The notes under the pieces were generated by a model. The model searched no databases and had not been told where the DNA came from. It saw only the letters and a list, made by a program, of their open reading frames with translations. From Neocallimastix lanati (nom. inval.) (Eukaryota > Neocallimastigomycota > Neocallimastigomycetes > Neocallimastigales > Neocallimastigaceae), in contig JACVTC010000023.1 in the NCBI GenBank assembly GCA_016946835.1, positions 236,001-300,000 on the forward strand: 64,000 nucleotides of DNA, read 5' to 3'. Position 1 is the first letter of the stretch. Each line of letters opens with the position of its first letter. Both the position numbers and the translations under genes were made by a program. Shown here piece by piece: positions 54,390 to 64,000 of this stretch.

Positions 54390-56226
54390 TTTATAAAAAA
54401 AAAATAATTAATTTTATAAAAAAAAAATGATTAATTTTATAAAGTTAATATATTATTAAAGTTTTCATTCATCTTAAAGTATTTTTTTTAAAAAAATTAT
54501 ATATATATTGGAAAAATTTTATATATAATTATTTTTATAATATTATATGAAATTATATATGTTTGTAATATTATATAATATTATATTATGATATTATTAA
54601 TACTTTAATGAAATAATAATTTTTAGTTTAATGTATTAATTATTTTTAGTTTAAAAAATAACATATATGTTAAAAAAAAAGAATTCTCATTTAGTTATAT
54701 AAAAATATAATAGCCGTATGTAATTAATATTATACATTATTAAGGTTTTTATAATTATTTTAATATATCTTTTGTAAGATGTGTTTTGTTAATTAGTAAC
54801 ACATCTTACAAAAGATATATTTAGTATAAAACAATTTCTTAAATTTAAAATAATATATATATATATATTTTTTTATTTTCTAATAAAATTGAAAAACACC
54901 TTATCTTAATTATAAATTATCTTTCCAAAAATAGATTATTTTTACTTATTATATTAACCTATATAAATCTATATAGAGTTTATCATTTTTTTCAATATTG
55001 TTTTTATTATTTATTTAATTAGCATTAATATTAAATAGAATTCCATTTTGTTTTATCCGTCAATATTTATTGAATTGACATTAATATATTAAATAGAGTT
55101 CCATTTTGTTTTATCCTTCATATACATATGAACTTTAAATAATATTAAAAAATAAACATTGTGTAATACTAGATACTGGATGATAACTTGATATAATTCC
55201 ATTCTATATTCTTTGTAGGAAAAATTTTATTATTTATTTATTTATTTTTATTTTATTTTATTTTATTTTATTTTATTTTTATTTATATTTTTTTTTTGAA
55301 ATAAATAGTTATCAGTATTAAAAAGTTTAATAAATAAATTACAAAAAGTAAAAAATTATAATGTAATACACTTATTTTTATATTTTATAAAAATATAAAT
55401 TTCTTAAAATATTCATGTAATGCTATCATACTATTATCAATTAACTATTTTAGAATAAGAAGTAAAAAATAAAAGAAAATAAATATAACCAATTGTAAAA
55501 GAGCAGTTAATAAAAAAGTAAATATATAAACACCCCCAAAAAAATTATAATAGATCTTTTATTAAAAATTTAATTCTTTTAATAATGTTATTAACAATAT
55601 AATTGTTTATAACAAATAGTTCTTATTGTATTAATACAATCCATTGATATTTATCTTTTTTTTTTTTTTTTTCTATAAAACATATTAATAATATATTAAC
55701 AAATTTATCTTGTATATAATTATTTCAATTATAAAAATTTCATAAATTATTAAAAATATGAAATTTTACTAATTCTATTTACACTTTTTTATTTATTTTG
55801 ATTATAATTTATTTTGAAAAAATATTTAATATAAATTTATTGGGTAATATATAATAGTACCAATAATTAATAAATTACTATTTACAATTGTTTTAATTAA
55901 ACTATTTTTAATTAAGCAAAAATAAGTAAATAAAAAATAAAATAAATTACAATATATTATTGGGAAGTTTTAATTTATTTTTGAGTTGAATTAACTTATG
56001 AATTATTTAAAAATTATCATAAGTGAAAATAAATTTTTGTATTATTTAAAATTAATTTATTTTTGAATTGAATTAACTTATGAATTATTTAAAATTATCA
56101 TAAGTGAAAATAAATTTTTTGTATTATTTAAAATTATTATTTAAAATTATCTTTAAGTGAAAATAAATTTTTTGTATTATTTAAAATTATTATTTAATTA
56201 TCATAAGTGAAAATAAATTTTTTGTA
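53593..56226. other. Intergenic region rich in short repeats and hairpins
   Basis: No gene is seen. A TAA array lies at 53719-53811. A nested hairpin (ATTTTGATACT/AGTATCAAAAT around GGTGTCACC) lies at about 53942-53978. AATTAATTTTATAAAAAA repeats occupy 54320-54440. A perfect 24-bp hairpin lies at 54762-54785/54798-54821. A ~60-bp tandem duplication with TTCCATTTTGTTTTATCC lies at 55015-55125. A four- to five-copy repeat with TCATAAGTGAAAATAAATTT fills 55965-56225. Confidence 0.7.
54762..54821. repeat. Perfect 24-bp inverted repeat with 12-nt spacer
   Basis: AATATATCTTTTGTAAGATG plus TGTT at 54762-54785 is exactly complementary to 54798-54821. It may be a tiny MITE, a terminator-like hairpin or the tip of a lost element. 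Confidence 0.85.
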
Positions 56227-56773
56227 TTAATTAGAATTATTAAAAGTTAAAATAAAATTTTGTAGGATGTAAATATAAGCAAAGCTTTCTAATAAATATA
56301 ATTTCAGTTGCAAATTTGGATAGTTAACAAATTTCTTATGACTTTCTTCCTCACAGAAATAGCACAGTTGTACTCTATATTTGCCTTTATTAACGCCATT
56401 ATCAAATTTATTATTTTCGAAAATATTATCATGTGTTTCATGAGTGATAAGGCTATTTACTAAAAATTTTGTTACTATATGTGAATTAAAATTATTGATT
56501 GCAAGAAGAGTTATCGTGTGAGTTTCCAATTCTTTTATCACACTCATTTTCAACTTCATCAATTAATTAGGCTGTAAAAAAGGCTTTTAGCTAAGCTAAT
56601 TCTTATTTCCTGTAAGTTTAACGCCTTTCCATACCTCTTTCTTGTTAAAAATTGATTTCAAGTAATCTGAAATGGAAAATACATTTTAGACTTTCATCAT
56701 TCAAATTATTTAATATAATTCTTTATATTTTTTTATCAAATTCTTTAATACTCCCTTTAGTAGCTATGGTCAT

Positions 56774-56780
<7 letters not shown>
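56227..56780 (-). pseudogene. Degenerate retroelement gag fragment
   Basis: The minus strand encodes a broken CCHC knuckle, CYFCEEESHKKFVNYPNL, in which the last Cys of CX2CX4HX4C is Tyr; compare CWFCSNEGHTKRNCPKL in the intact Gag. Upstream, in another frame, TRKRYGKALNLQEIRI and SLAKSLFTA resemble the Gag region just before the knuckle. Stops and frameshifts separate the pieces and no ATG start is available. It lies 4 kb from the degenerate pol on the same strand, in the order expected of one old element later split. Confidence 0.6.
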
Positions 56781-56807
<27 letters not shown>

Positions 56808-57109
56808 CCAATTCTTTATTCCATTAAAGAATTTCTTAAGAATTCTCATATTCTTATCCCTCATAAACGAATGTTATTTTCTGCTATAGTTATTGGCCAA
56901 GTTTCGAATTATACAGCTCTACTTTGATCAAATAAAGAAAGAGCAAGAACTACACAGACACTAGTCACTAGTTTGTTGCATATAGGTTTTTTTCTGAATT
57001 TATATATGCCCTTGATTTTGAATATTACTTTTATTTCTATTACTATTTAAAAAATTATTATGTTCAATTCGGACAAATAATATTTTTTTTTATTAATTTG
57101 TGTTTTTTA

Positions 57110-57140
<31 letters not shown>

Positions 57141-57276
57141 CTTAATAAATAAATAAATAAATAAAGTTAAAATCCTCAATAACTACAGCTATAATATATA
57201 TATATATATACAACATAACTTTTTTTTTACTTATTAAATGAATAAACAAATAAAGTTATAATCCTCAATAATTACG

Positions 57277-57307
<31 letters not shown>

Positions 57308-57903
57308 ACCTAGCATTTTGGAGATTTAGAACTTAACTATATAATAATTATATTTTATATTTTATATTTCTATTTCTCATTACCATTAAAAAAAATTATT
57401 ATGTTAAATTCAGACAAATAATATTTTTTTTTATTAATTTGTATTTTTTAAAAAATATATATGTACTTAATAAATAAATAAATAAATAAATAAAGTTTAA
57501 ATCCTTAATATTTGCGGCTATAATATATATATATATATAACTATATATAACATAGAATTTTGGAGACTTAGAACTTAATGCCTTTAATAAAAATTAGTTT
57601 AAAATTTTGGAGATTTAGAACCTGACGCCTTTAATAAAATTAGTTTAAAACTTAAAACTACATCATAATTATATATTGCATTGTAATATTAATATATATA
57701 CCATATTATAAATACATTAGTTATTAGATAGTTATTAAATTGTTATAAATCTAAATTACAATATTTTAACAATAGTAAACCTTTGAAATTGATATTTATT
57801 TTTAACTTTTCAATATTTTTAAATATATAATATATATATTACAAATTTTAAATAATAATTGATAATTAATAATATACAATATAAAATTTAAAAAAGTTTT
57901 AAA

Positions 57904-57949
<46 letters not shown>

Positions 57950-58456
57950 ATGGTTATTGTTATTATTATTATTATATATTATTGTTATTATTATTATTAT
58001 ATATTATTGTTGTTGTTATATATTACTGTTATTTATTTTTTATTTATTTTTTATTTGTAATTTTAATTAGGAAAAATAAAACAAAATTTATATATATTTG
58101 TCAAATTTTATATAGCTAAACATTAATAAAATCATAAGAATATTTAAATATTCTTTTTTTGTATAATTCATATTCTCTCCTATATATAATTTAATATTTA
58201 ATATGTATTACTATTTTAATAAAAAGGAAAAAAAAATTAATAAAATTAATAATATTTAATTCACAATTTTTTTATTTTTACTTTTTTTTTTTTTTTTCAA
58301 ATTATTTCTATTATTTATATTTAAATTAATATTATTAATCAATTTTAATTAATAATATTTTCTTTTCAAAAAAAAATCCAATTATTAAAAAGTGAAAAAA
58401 AAAATAAAAATAAATATTAAATATTAATATTTAATTAATAAAATTTTATATTAAAA

Positions 58457-58488
<32 letters not shown>

Positions 58489-59258
58489 TTATTATAAGTA
58501 AAAATTAATTAATTATATATTTAAATATTAATATTAGTTATATAAAAAGAAAAAATAAAATAAAATAAAATAAACCATTTATATAAATATAAATAAAGTT
58601 CTTTTTTTATTAAAGATGGAAATGGAAAGATTAATAATTAATTAATAATATATTAATTAATATATATTTTAACAATAGATAATTAAAAAAATGTTTAAAA
58701 AAATTAATAGTGGATTTTCATTATATAATAATTATAATTATAATTATACGTATTATTATTTATTATTTATTATTTATTATTATTATTTATTATTACTATT
58801 ATTATTATTTATATATCATATTGTTATAATTTTTTTTCTATTATTATTATATATTTAATTAATAATTTCATTTTATTTTTCAATTTTAAATATTAAAAAT
58901 TCATTTTTATGTATTCATCATATTATTATTATATATTTTATATATTTAATAAATAAAATTTTAATTAATTAAAGAAGTACAATAATAATAACAATAACAA
59001 TAACAATAATTATAATAAAGTATAAAAGAAAAAGAAATTGCTCTTTTTTTTATACTTTTTATTTCTAATTTATAAAGAATAAAAAATTAAAAATAATAAA
59101 GAAAAAAAAAATTAATATTATATTTTATAAAATAATAATATTAAAATTATTAATTAATAGAAAAAAAAAATTTTTTTTTTTTTTTGTATATTTTTGTGTA
59201 TAATTTATATTTTTTTTAAATATTTTTTTTTTTAAAAAAAAATAAAAAATAGTAAAAA
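56781..59258. other. Intergenic region with AT arrays and a duplicated segment
   Basis: A less A+T-biased patch at 56830-56995 (AAGAGCAAGAACTACACAGA) may be more of the old retroelement. At 57065-57245 and 57418-57560 a segment is repeated (TTTTTTATTAATTTGT, AATAAATAAATAAAG, AATCCTCAAT or AATCCTTAAT), with a partial copy near 57240-57300. TTTTGGAGATTTAGAACTTA recurs three times between 57317 and 57640. ATT arrays lie at 57908-58010 and 58750-58810. No gene. Confidence 0.65.
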
Positions 59259-60431
59259 ATGGAAAGCATGAAGATTGATAAAAATTCACAAAGTGCTAAT
59301 ACTTGTTATAGGAGAGATTATATCAATTTCTTTCAAGGTATCAATAATCAAACAAGAGATACATTTTTCTTCTCATATATTATCCAATTTATTTTAGTCG
59401 CTATTATGTATCATATGATCGGTAAAGGAAAGTATTGGAAAGTTTTATTCTATTCTTCTGTTGCCGGTCTTCTTGGTTCTATTACTGAAAATTCCACAGT
59501 AGCATATATTTGTCAAATAAGTCAACATGATATTCATGGTAGAGTTATTCCTTTTCTTATTGGTGAATTATTTTGGATTATTAGTGAGTATTCCGTTCCA
59601 ATATTAAATTTAATTAAAATAGAAGCATTTTCAAGAAAGAAGGCTTATAAAATTATCAAAACGGCTCTAATTATAAATTTTATACCATTTGCCATCGCTA
59701 GAATTTATGATGGTTATGATCGTATGATGAAAGGTTACCTTAACACTAAAATGTCTAGAATCTGTCATGGGGTAGCTTTTGGAGCTGTTGCCGTTTCCGA
59801 TATGATTTGTACTATATATATTATATCCTTTGTTAATCGAAAATATAATCGTGGATCTATTAATAATAGTGGTATTGCAAGTCACATGAAGAGTTCAAGT
59901 TACACCATATTAATTGCTGTTGATATTGTTGGATTTACTCTTTCTGTTCTATATATTATTAGTACATTATTTCCAAAATTGGATTTTTGTACAAGTATAA
60001 CTGTTACTTTACACTGTTTTAAATCCGTATTTATTTTAATTCTTGCTACGGATGCCCTTGTATTTAAATATGGTGTTCAAGATTCCAATTCCTCAAATAA
60101 TTCATCAAGTAATATTAATTCAAGAGGTGCTTATAGTGATTATTACTCCAATAATAATAGTAATCCTCACTCCAACAACAATAATCAAGGAAAAAACAGT
60201 TTTGCTGTTGATGTCATAAACACTGATTATAAAAAAAATAGCAGAAATACTTTAATCAATTCTTCAGCTTTCTATTCTTCTGTAGAAAAAGCCCATTGTA
60301 ATAATAATTATAAAGAATTCAATAATTTTAACTATTCTGTCGGTTCCATTAATAAACCTATCATTAAAAAATATACAAAAATTAGTTCTTATCCTACCTA
60401 TGAAAATGATAGTGTTTCTCCATTTAATTAA
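59259..60431 (+). CDS. Seven-helix membrane protein, diverged family A paralogue
   Basis: This is a 390-residue protein, ATG at 59259. It aligns over the whole membrane domain with the proteins at 15994 and 20652, but less closely. Shared features are TCYRRDY at the N-terminus, GKGKYWKVLFYSS, the helix-2 Glu in SITENSTVAYIC, GELFW, YSVPILNLIKIEAFS, a helix-5 Asp (AVSDMICT), helix-6 VDIVGF and helix-7 TDALVFKYG. The EEINSYHGYAF motif is changed to MSRICHGVAF. The tail is Ser/Asn-rich with a short Asn run and a basic C-terminal part. Function unknown. Conservation of intramembrane acidic residues argues for transport or signalling. Confidence 0.9.
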   Translation: MESMKIDKNSQSANTCYRRDYINFFQGINNQTRDTFFFSYIIQFILVAIMYHMIGKGKYWKVLFYSSVAGLLGSITENSTVAYICQISQHDIHGRVIPFLIGELFWIISEYSVPILNLIKIEAFSRKKAYKIIKTALIINFIPFAIARIYDGYDRMMKGYLNTKMSRICHGVAFGAVAVSDMICTIYIISFVNRKYNRGSINNSGIASHMKSSSYTILIAVDIVGFTLSVLYIISTLFPKLDFCTSITVTLHCFKSVFILILATDALVFKYGVQDSNSSNNSSSNINSRGAYSDYYSNNNSNPHSNNNNQGKNSFAVDVINTDYKKNSRNTLINSSAFYSSVEKAHCNNNYKEFNNFNYSVGSINKPIIKKYTKISSYPTYENDSVSPFN

Positions 60432-60455
60432 TAAAGCATTACATATTAAATATTA

Positions 60456-60490
<35 letters not shown>

Positions 60491-61677
60491 AAATTATAAA
60501 AATATTAAATATTACAAACTATTGTAAATCGTAATCATATATTTATAATAATATTAAATTTTGTAAATATGATATTTTTTAAATACTAATTGTAATTTTA
60601 TATTTTATATAAAAAATTATAATTAGTTGTAATAGTAGTATATATATAAATATTGATTTTTTAAAAAAATAAATCAAAAACCATAATTATATTAATATAT
60701 TGATTAATTATTTCTATATTTATAACATATAGATGAAAATTCTTTATTATGTAATAATATGATTATTATATGTATTAATATTTATACATATATTTTTTTT
60801 TTATATGAAAATACTATTAAATAATATAAATATTTTAGGAGTTATATTTTCAAAAATTATTCATATTTAATAATAATAAATAATAATAATAATAGACAAT
60901 AATAATAATAAATAATAAAATGAATAATAATAAAAAATAATATTAATAATAAAATTAATAATATATAAATAATAATAAATAATAATAAATAATAAATAGT
61001 AATAATAATAATACTGAAAAAAAATTTTTTTTTAAAAAAAAAAAAAAAAAAAAAAAGGGAAAAAAAGAAAAAAATTGCCATCTATTTTTTTAAAAATATG
61101 ATATTGTTTTATTATTGATTCATTAAATAGTAATATAAATATAATAATTAATTAATTAATAATTATTAAAATTTTATTAAAAAAGAAAAGAATTTTTTAT
61201 TAATTCATACCTAATGACGATATATTGTTAACGTATTTTCTAAATTTTTTATATTGAATATTCGAAATACTCTAATCCCAATATATAAATGAATATTAAT
61301 ATTTAAACATAAAAATGCTTTATATTTATTTTAAAATATATATATATATATATATAATTTTATATTTTAAATATTCATTAATGATTTCTATATATTTATA
61401 TGTATGGATAAAAAAAAAATTTATTATATAAATATTAATGAAATTATATATATATATATATTTTATTCAAAAGAAAAAAAATTTTTTTTTTTTTTATATT
61501 TAAAAGAGTAAAAACCTATTTATTCTAAAAAATAATAACAATAATATTAATATTAAATTGATATTAATTAATATTTAATAATAATAATAATAATATTGTT
61601 AATAATACTAACTTTCACCATAATTAAAATAAACTCAAAAGAAAAAATAGGTATACTATTCATATTTAATAATTATT

Positions 61678-61734
<57 letters not shown>

Positions 61735-61963
61735 TTAAAAAACTTTAATTCCTTAATTTTTTTTTATCTGTTTTCTTTTTTTATGTTTAGAAAAAAAAAG
61801 TAAAAAAAAATGTTCGAAAAAAAAAAAAAAATTGAAAAATAAAAAAAAAAAAAACTGTAATAACTATACCATCAATAAATTTCATCATTAAAATTTTTAT
61901 ATTAAAATTTATCCATTTTCTTCTTAATGAGAAAGATGAAAAAAAAAAAAATTTTTTTAAATG
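60432..61963. other. Intergenic A+T-rich region
   Basis: No gene is seen. A run of about 32 As lies at 60456-60487, TAATAATAAA repeats at 60870-61015, and an A run of about 50 at 61683-61731. Short ORFs here encode only Phe/Lys/Ile low complexity. Confidence 0.6.
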
Positions 61964-62286
61964 AAACATAGACTTGCACATATGGGTACCCATCTCCCAT
62001 ATGGCCATACAGTTATTAATTAACTGTAAGGTGATGAGTTATTGGCATACTGTATCAGCTTCGCCGCTCTCAATCGTCGTTACACACTGCCCGGAGATGC
62101 ATTCCTAACGTTCCTACATATATCTCTAATGACCACGAGCATCAGAACGGAACCATTAACTCCTCCCTAGTGGGTGTAATCATTGGCGATTGGAAATTTT
62201 ACAATCATCAAGGTCTATGCTTCAATTCAAAGCGTAGTATCATGGTTGGGTGAAATAATCATCTGAGGGAAAGCCTTATAGACATT
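61964..62286. ncRNA. Candidate structured ncRNA gene, family 1 copy B
   Basis: A G+C-rich island of about 320 nt, without an ORF, homologous to 22475-22752. Hairpins visible: CATATGGG/CCCATATG (near 61978-62002), ACAGTTA/TAACTGT (near 62010-62028), and CTATGCTT/AAGCGTAG (62215-62222 with 62230-62237). The last sits in the same place as a differently composed hairpin in copy A. Conserved blocks include AACTCCTCC, ATCATCAAG, GGTTGGGTGAAATAA. About 40 nt around 62065-62115 are present only in this copy. T runs flank both ends, so strand cannot be set. Confidence 0.65.
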
Positions 62287-62530
62287 TTTTAAATGAATTA
62301 ATCAAATATTTTTTGTGTATTAGATGTAAATTTTTATATATAAAAAAAAAAAAAAAAAAAAAAAAGATATAATTTATAATATGAATATGAATATATAAAT
62401 CAAACAAAAACTTTATAAAAAAATTGATATAAATAAGTTATGAATCAATTATTTATTATGGATTCATAAATAATATTTTTTTTTTTTTTTTTTAAAAAAA
62501 ATAGAAAAATAAAATAATAAAAAAAATTAA
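62287..62530. other. A+T-rich spacer between two RNA-like islands
   Basis: Only A and T runs and AT-rich filler are seen; no ORF or repeat unit. Confidence 0.6.
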
Positions 62531-62690
62531 CATCTGTAAAGTAGATAGTTTAACAGAAGTTCCCCTCTATACCTCCAGAACCTTCCAAAGTGTCGTCGGT
62601 CCGCCTTCTTCGAGGAAGAGCTCAAACCCGGGGTATCAAATGATGGACTTTATTACAGCATATTACCACACTATAATATTGCTTTACTAC
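62531..62690. ncRNA. Candidate structured ncRNA, unrelated small island
   Basis: A G+C-rich island of about 160 nt with no ORF. Hairpins: CTTCT-TCGA-GGAAG (near 62605-62618) and ATCT/AGAT near 62532. It contains GTCGTCGGTCCGCC and CTCAAACCCGGGG; the complement of the latter, CCCCGGGTTTGAG, is loosely like a Pol III B box. Composition contrast with flanks is strong, as for other islands here. Identity unknown. Confidence 0.45.
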
Positions 62691-63340
62691 TGTTAAACTT
62701 CTTTGCTTTATTTTATTAAATATTTTTTATTAGAAATGATTTCAATCCATATCATAATATCATAATTACATTGTAAATTTCTTGACATCTTTAAATGAAT
62801 TTCATTAACTTTTTATTTTTTATATAATTTTTTTAATAATATTATTTTATTTTATTTTATACATTTTTTTTTTTCGTATTTATACATACATATATATTAT
62901 TTTAATATATTTATAACATTTACAATATAAATGATATATTAATATTTTTTTAATAATTAAGATTAATAAAATAAAGTAATAGAAGAGTATTCTCTTCTTA
63001 ACCTAAAAATTAAAAAAAAAAATTAAATAAATAATAGTAATAGTAATAATATAAATAAATAAATATAGTTAATACAAAATATAAAAAAAAAATAAATAAA
63101 TTTTATTAATTATATTTGTTTTAATTAAAATGAATTTATCTCAAAATAAAAAAAAATAAATAAATAAAAAAATAAATAAATAAATAAATAAAAAATTAAA
63201 TCAAAAATAAATGTAAAAAGTGTTAAAATAAAAATAATTGATATTTAATGCTTTATAGTTATTAAAAACAAAACAAAAAAGTTTACTTTTTAATTTAATC
63301 TTTAATTTTAATTAATTCTAAGTAAAAGTTAATTATAATT

Positions 63341-63385
<45 letters not shown>

Positions 63386-64000
63386 ATATTAATAAATATT
63401 TTTATTGGTTGTGTCCCATAACAGTACAAAATTTAAATTATAAATTCATAATTTTATTGAAATTTTAATATATAAATGTAAAAAATATAATTAATTATTT
63501 TGAACCATAATAAATAAAAAAAAAAAATATGTATATATGAATCATAAAAAAAAAAAAATATTATTAATGAATAATAAATAAAGAAATCTTGTAGTTGCTA
63601 ATAATATTTATCAAAAATATTGCTGTTATTGTTATTATTATTATTATTGATATAATGTTTATCAATTACTAACAATATTTATCAAGAATATTGCCGTTAT
63701 TGTTATTATTATTATTATTATTATTATTGATATAATATTTATCAATAATATGCATTTTCATATCCAAATTAATAAAGTGTTAATAATATTATATAAAACA
63801 AATATATATATTTTCTTCAATAAAATTTATTAAACACTATAGCTATTATTTCATTTTGAAAGTATATACACACAATTATCAATTAAAAATTTTTGAAAGG
63901 TCATATTTTAAAAAGTAAATGAATAAAAAATTATATTAAAGATATAAAAACAAAGAAAAAAAAAATAAACTATAAAATGATGAAAAAAGTATAGTATGTA
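62691..64000. other. Intergenic A+T-rich region with tandem duplication
   Basis: No gene is seen. At 63595-63745 a unit of about 70 bp is duplicated (AATATTTATCAAAAATATTG then GTTATTGTTATTATT, again with AAGAATATTGCCG). An A run lies at 63354-63382, AAAT arrays at 63145-63200. Confidence 0.6.

Noticed and set aside
56652-56927. Plus-strand 91-codon ORF
   Set aside because: Antisense to the gag relic and interrupted by an AT array encoding Ile-Tyr repeats; no motif.
61787-62008. 73-codon minus-strand ORF overlapping island B
   Set aside because: Mostly Phe/Lys runs; its only ordinary codons come from the RNA-like island.

Overview
This window looks like nuclear DNA of an anaerobic gut fungus (Neocallimastigomycota). 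Intergenic DNA is almost pure A+T with long homopolymers and ATT, TTTTA and AAAT arrays, while genes and RNA genes stand out as islands of higher G+C. A broken gene at 53137-53592 encodes a signal peptide plus a fungal dockerin (CBM10-type) domain, a hallmark of cellulosomes of these fungi. A bacterial-type D-lactate dehydrogenase fits mixed-acid fermentation. No intron was needed to explain any gene seen.

Region 1 (298-14421): two almost identical, full-length Ty3/gypsy-type LTR retrotransposons lie in tandem on the minus strand, each LTR-pol-gag-LTR when read left to right. The inner LTRs are separated by only the 4-bp TACA target duplication. The stack ends 10 bp before the mature 5' end of a tRNA-Cys(GCA) gene, as expected of an element that targets Pol III start sites. 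gag and pol overlap in the -1 frame at a T TTA AAC slippery heptamer followed by a predicted H-type pseudoknot, so Gag-Pol is probably made by -1 ribosomal frameshifting.

Region 2 (14440-21686): a TTTTA array with a ~150-bp minisatellite, then two divergent genes for seven-helix membrane proteins of one family (15994-17499 minus, 20652-21686 plus). A third, more distant paralogue lies at 59259-60431. Region 3 (21687-43688): metabolic genes (D-lactate dehydrogenase 27055-28224, aldo/keto reductase 39979-40854), a single-pass membrane protein with an Asn/Ser-rich tail (31003-32220), several G+C-rich structured islands that look like non-coding RNA genes (22475-22752, 35010-35612, 39048-39165), MITE-like inverted-repeat elements, a decayed gene and a large inverted repeat.

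Region 4 (43689-50867): a 2392-residue protein with two tandem NO VEIN/sacsin-type GHKL ATPase modules and a C-terminal DUF3883 (NOV_C) nuclease-like domain. The two modules share a 488-bp tract that is nearly identical in DNA, pointing to recent gene conversion. Region 5 (50868-64000): relics of an older gypsy element, the dockerin pseudogene, the third seven-helix gene, and two more G+C-rich RNA-like islands (61964-62286, 62531-62690). The first of these is homologous to the island at 22475-22752, and one hairpin appears conserved through compensatory changes.

The genes do not form an operon-like system. The strongest candidates for something undescribed are the dispersed structured RNA family, the ~600-nt structured RNA island, the double-ATPase DUF3883 protein, and the frameshifting Ty3-like element stacked at a tRNA gene.
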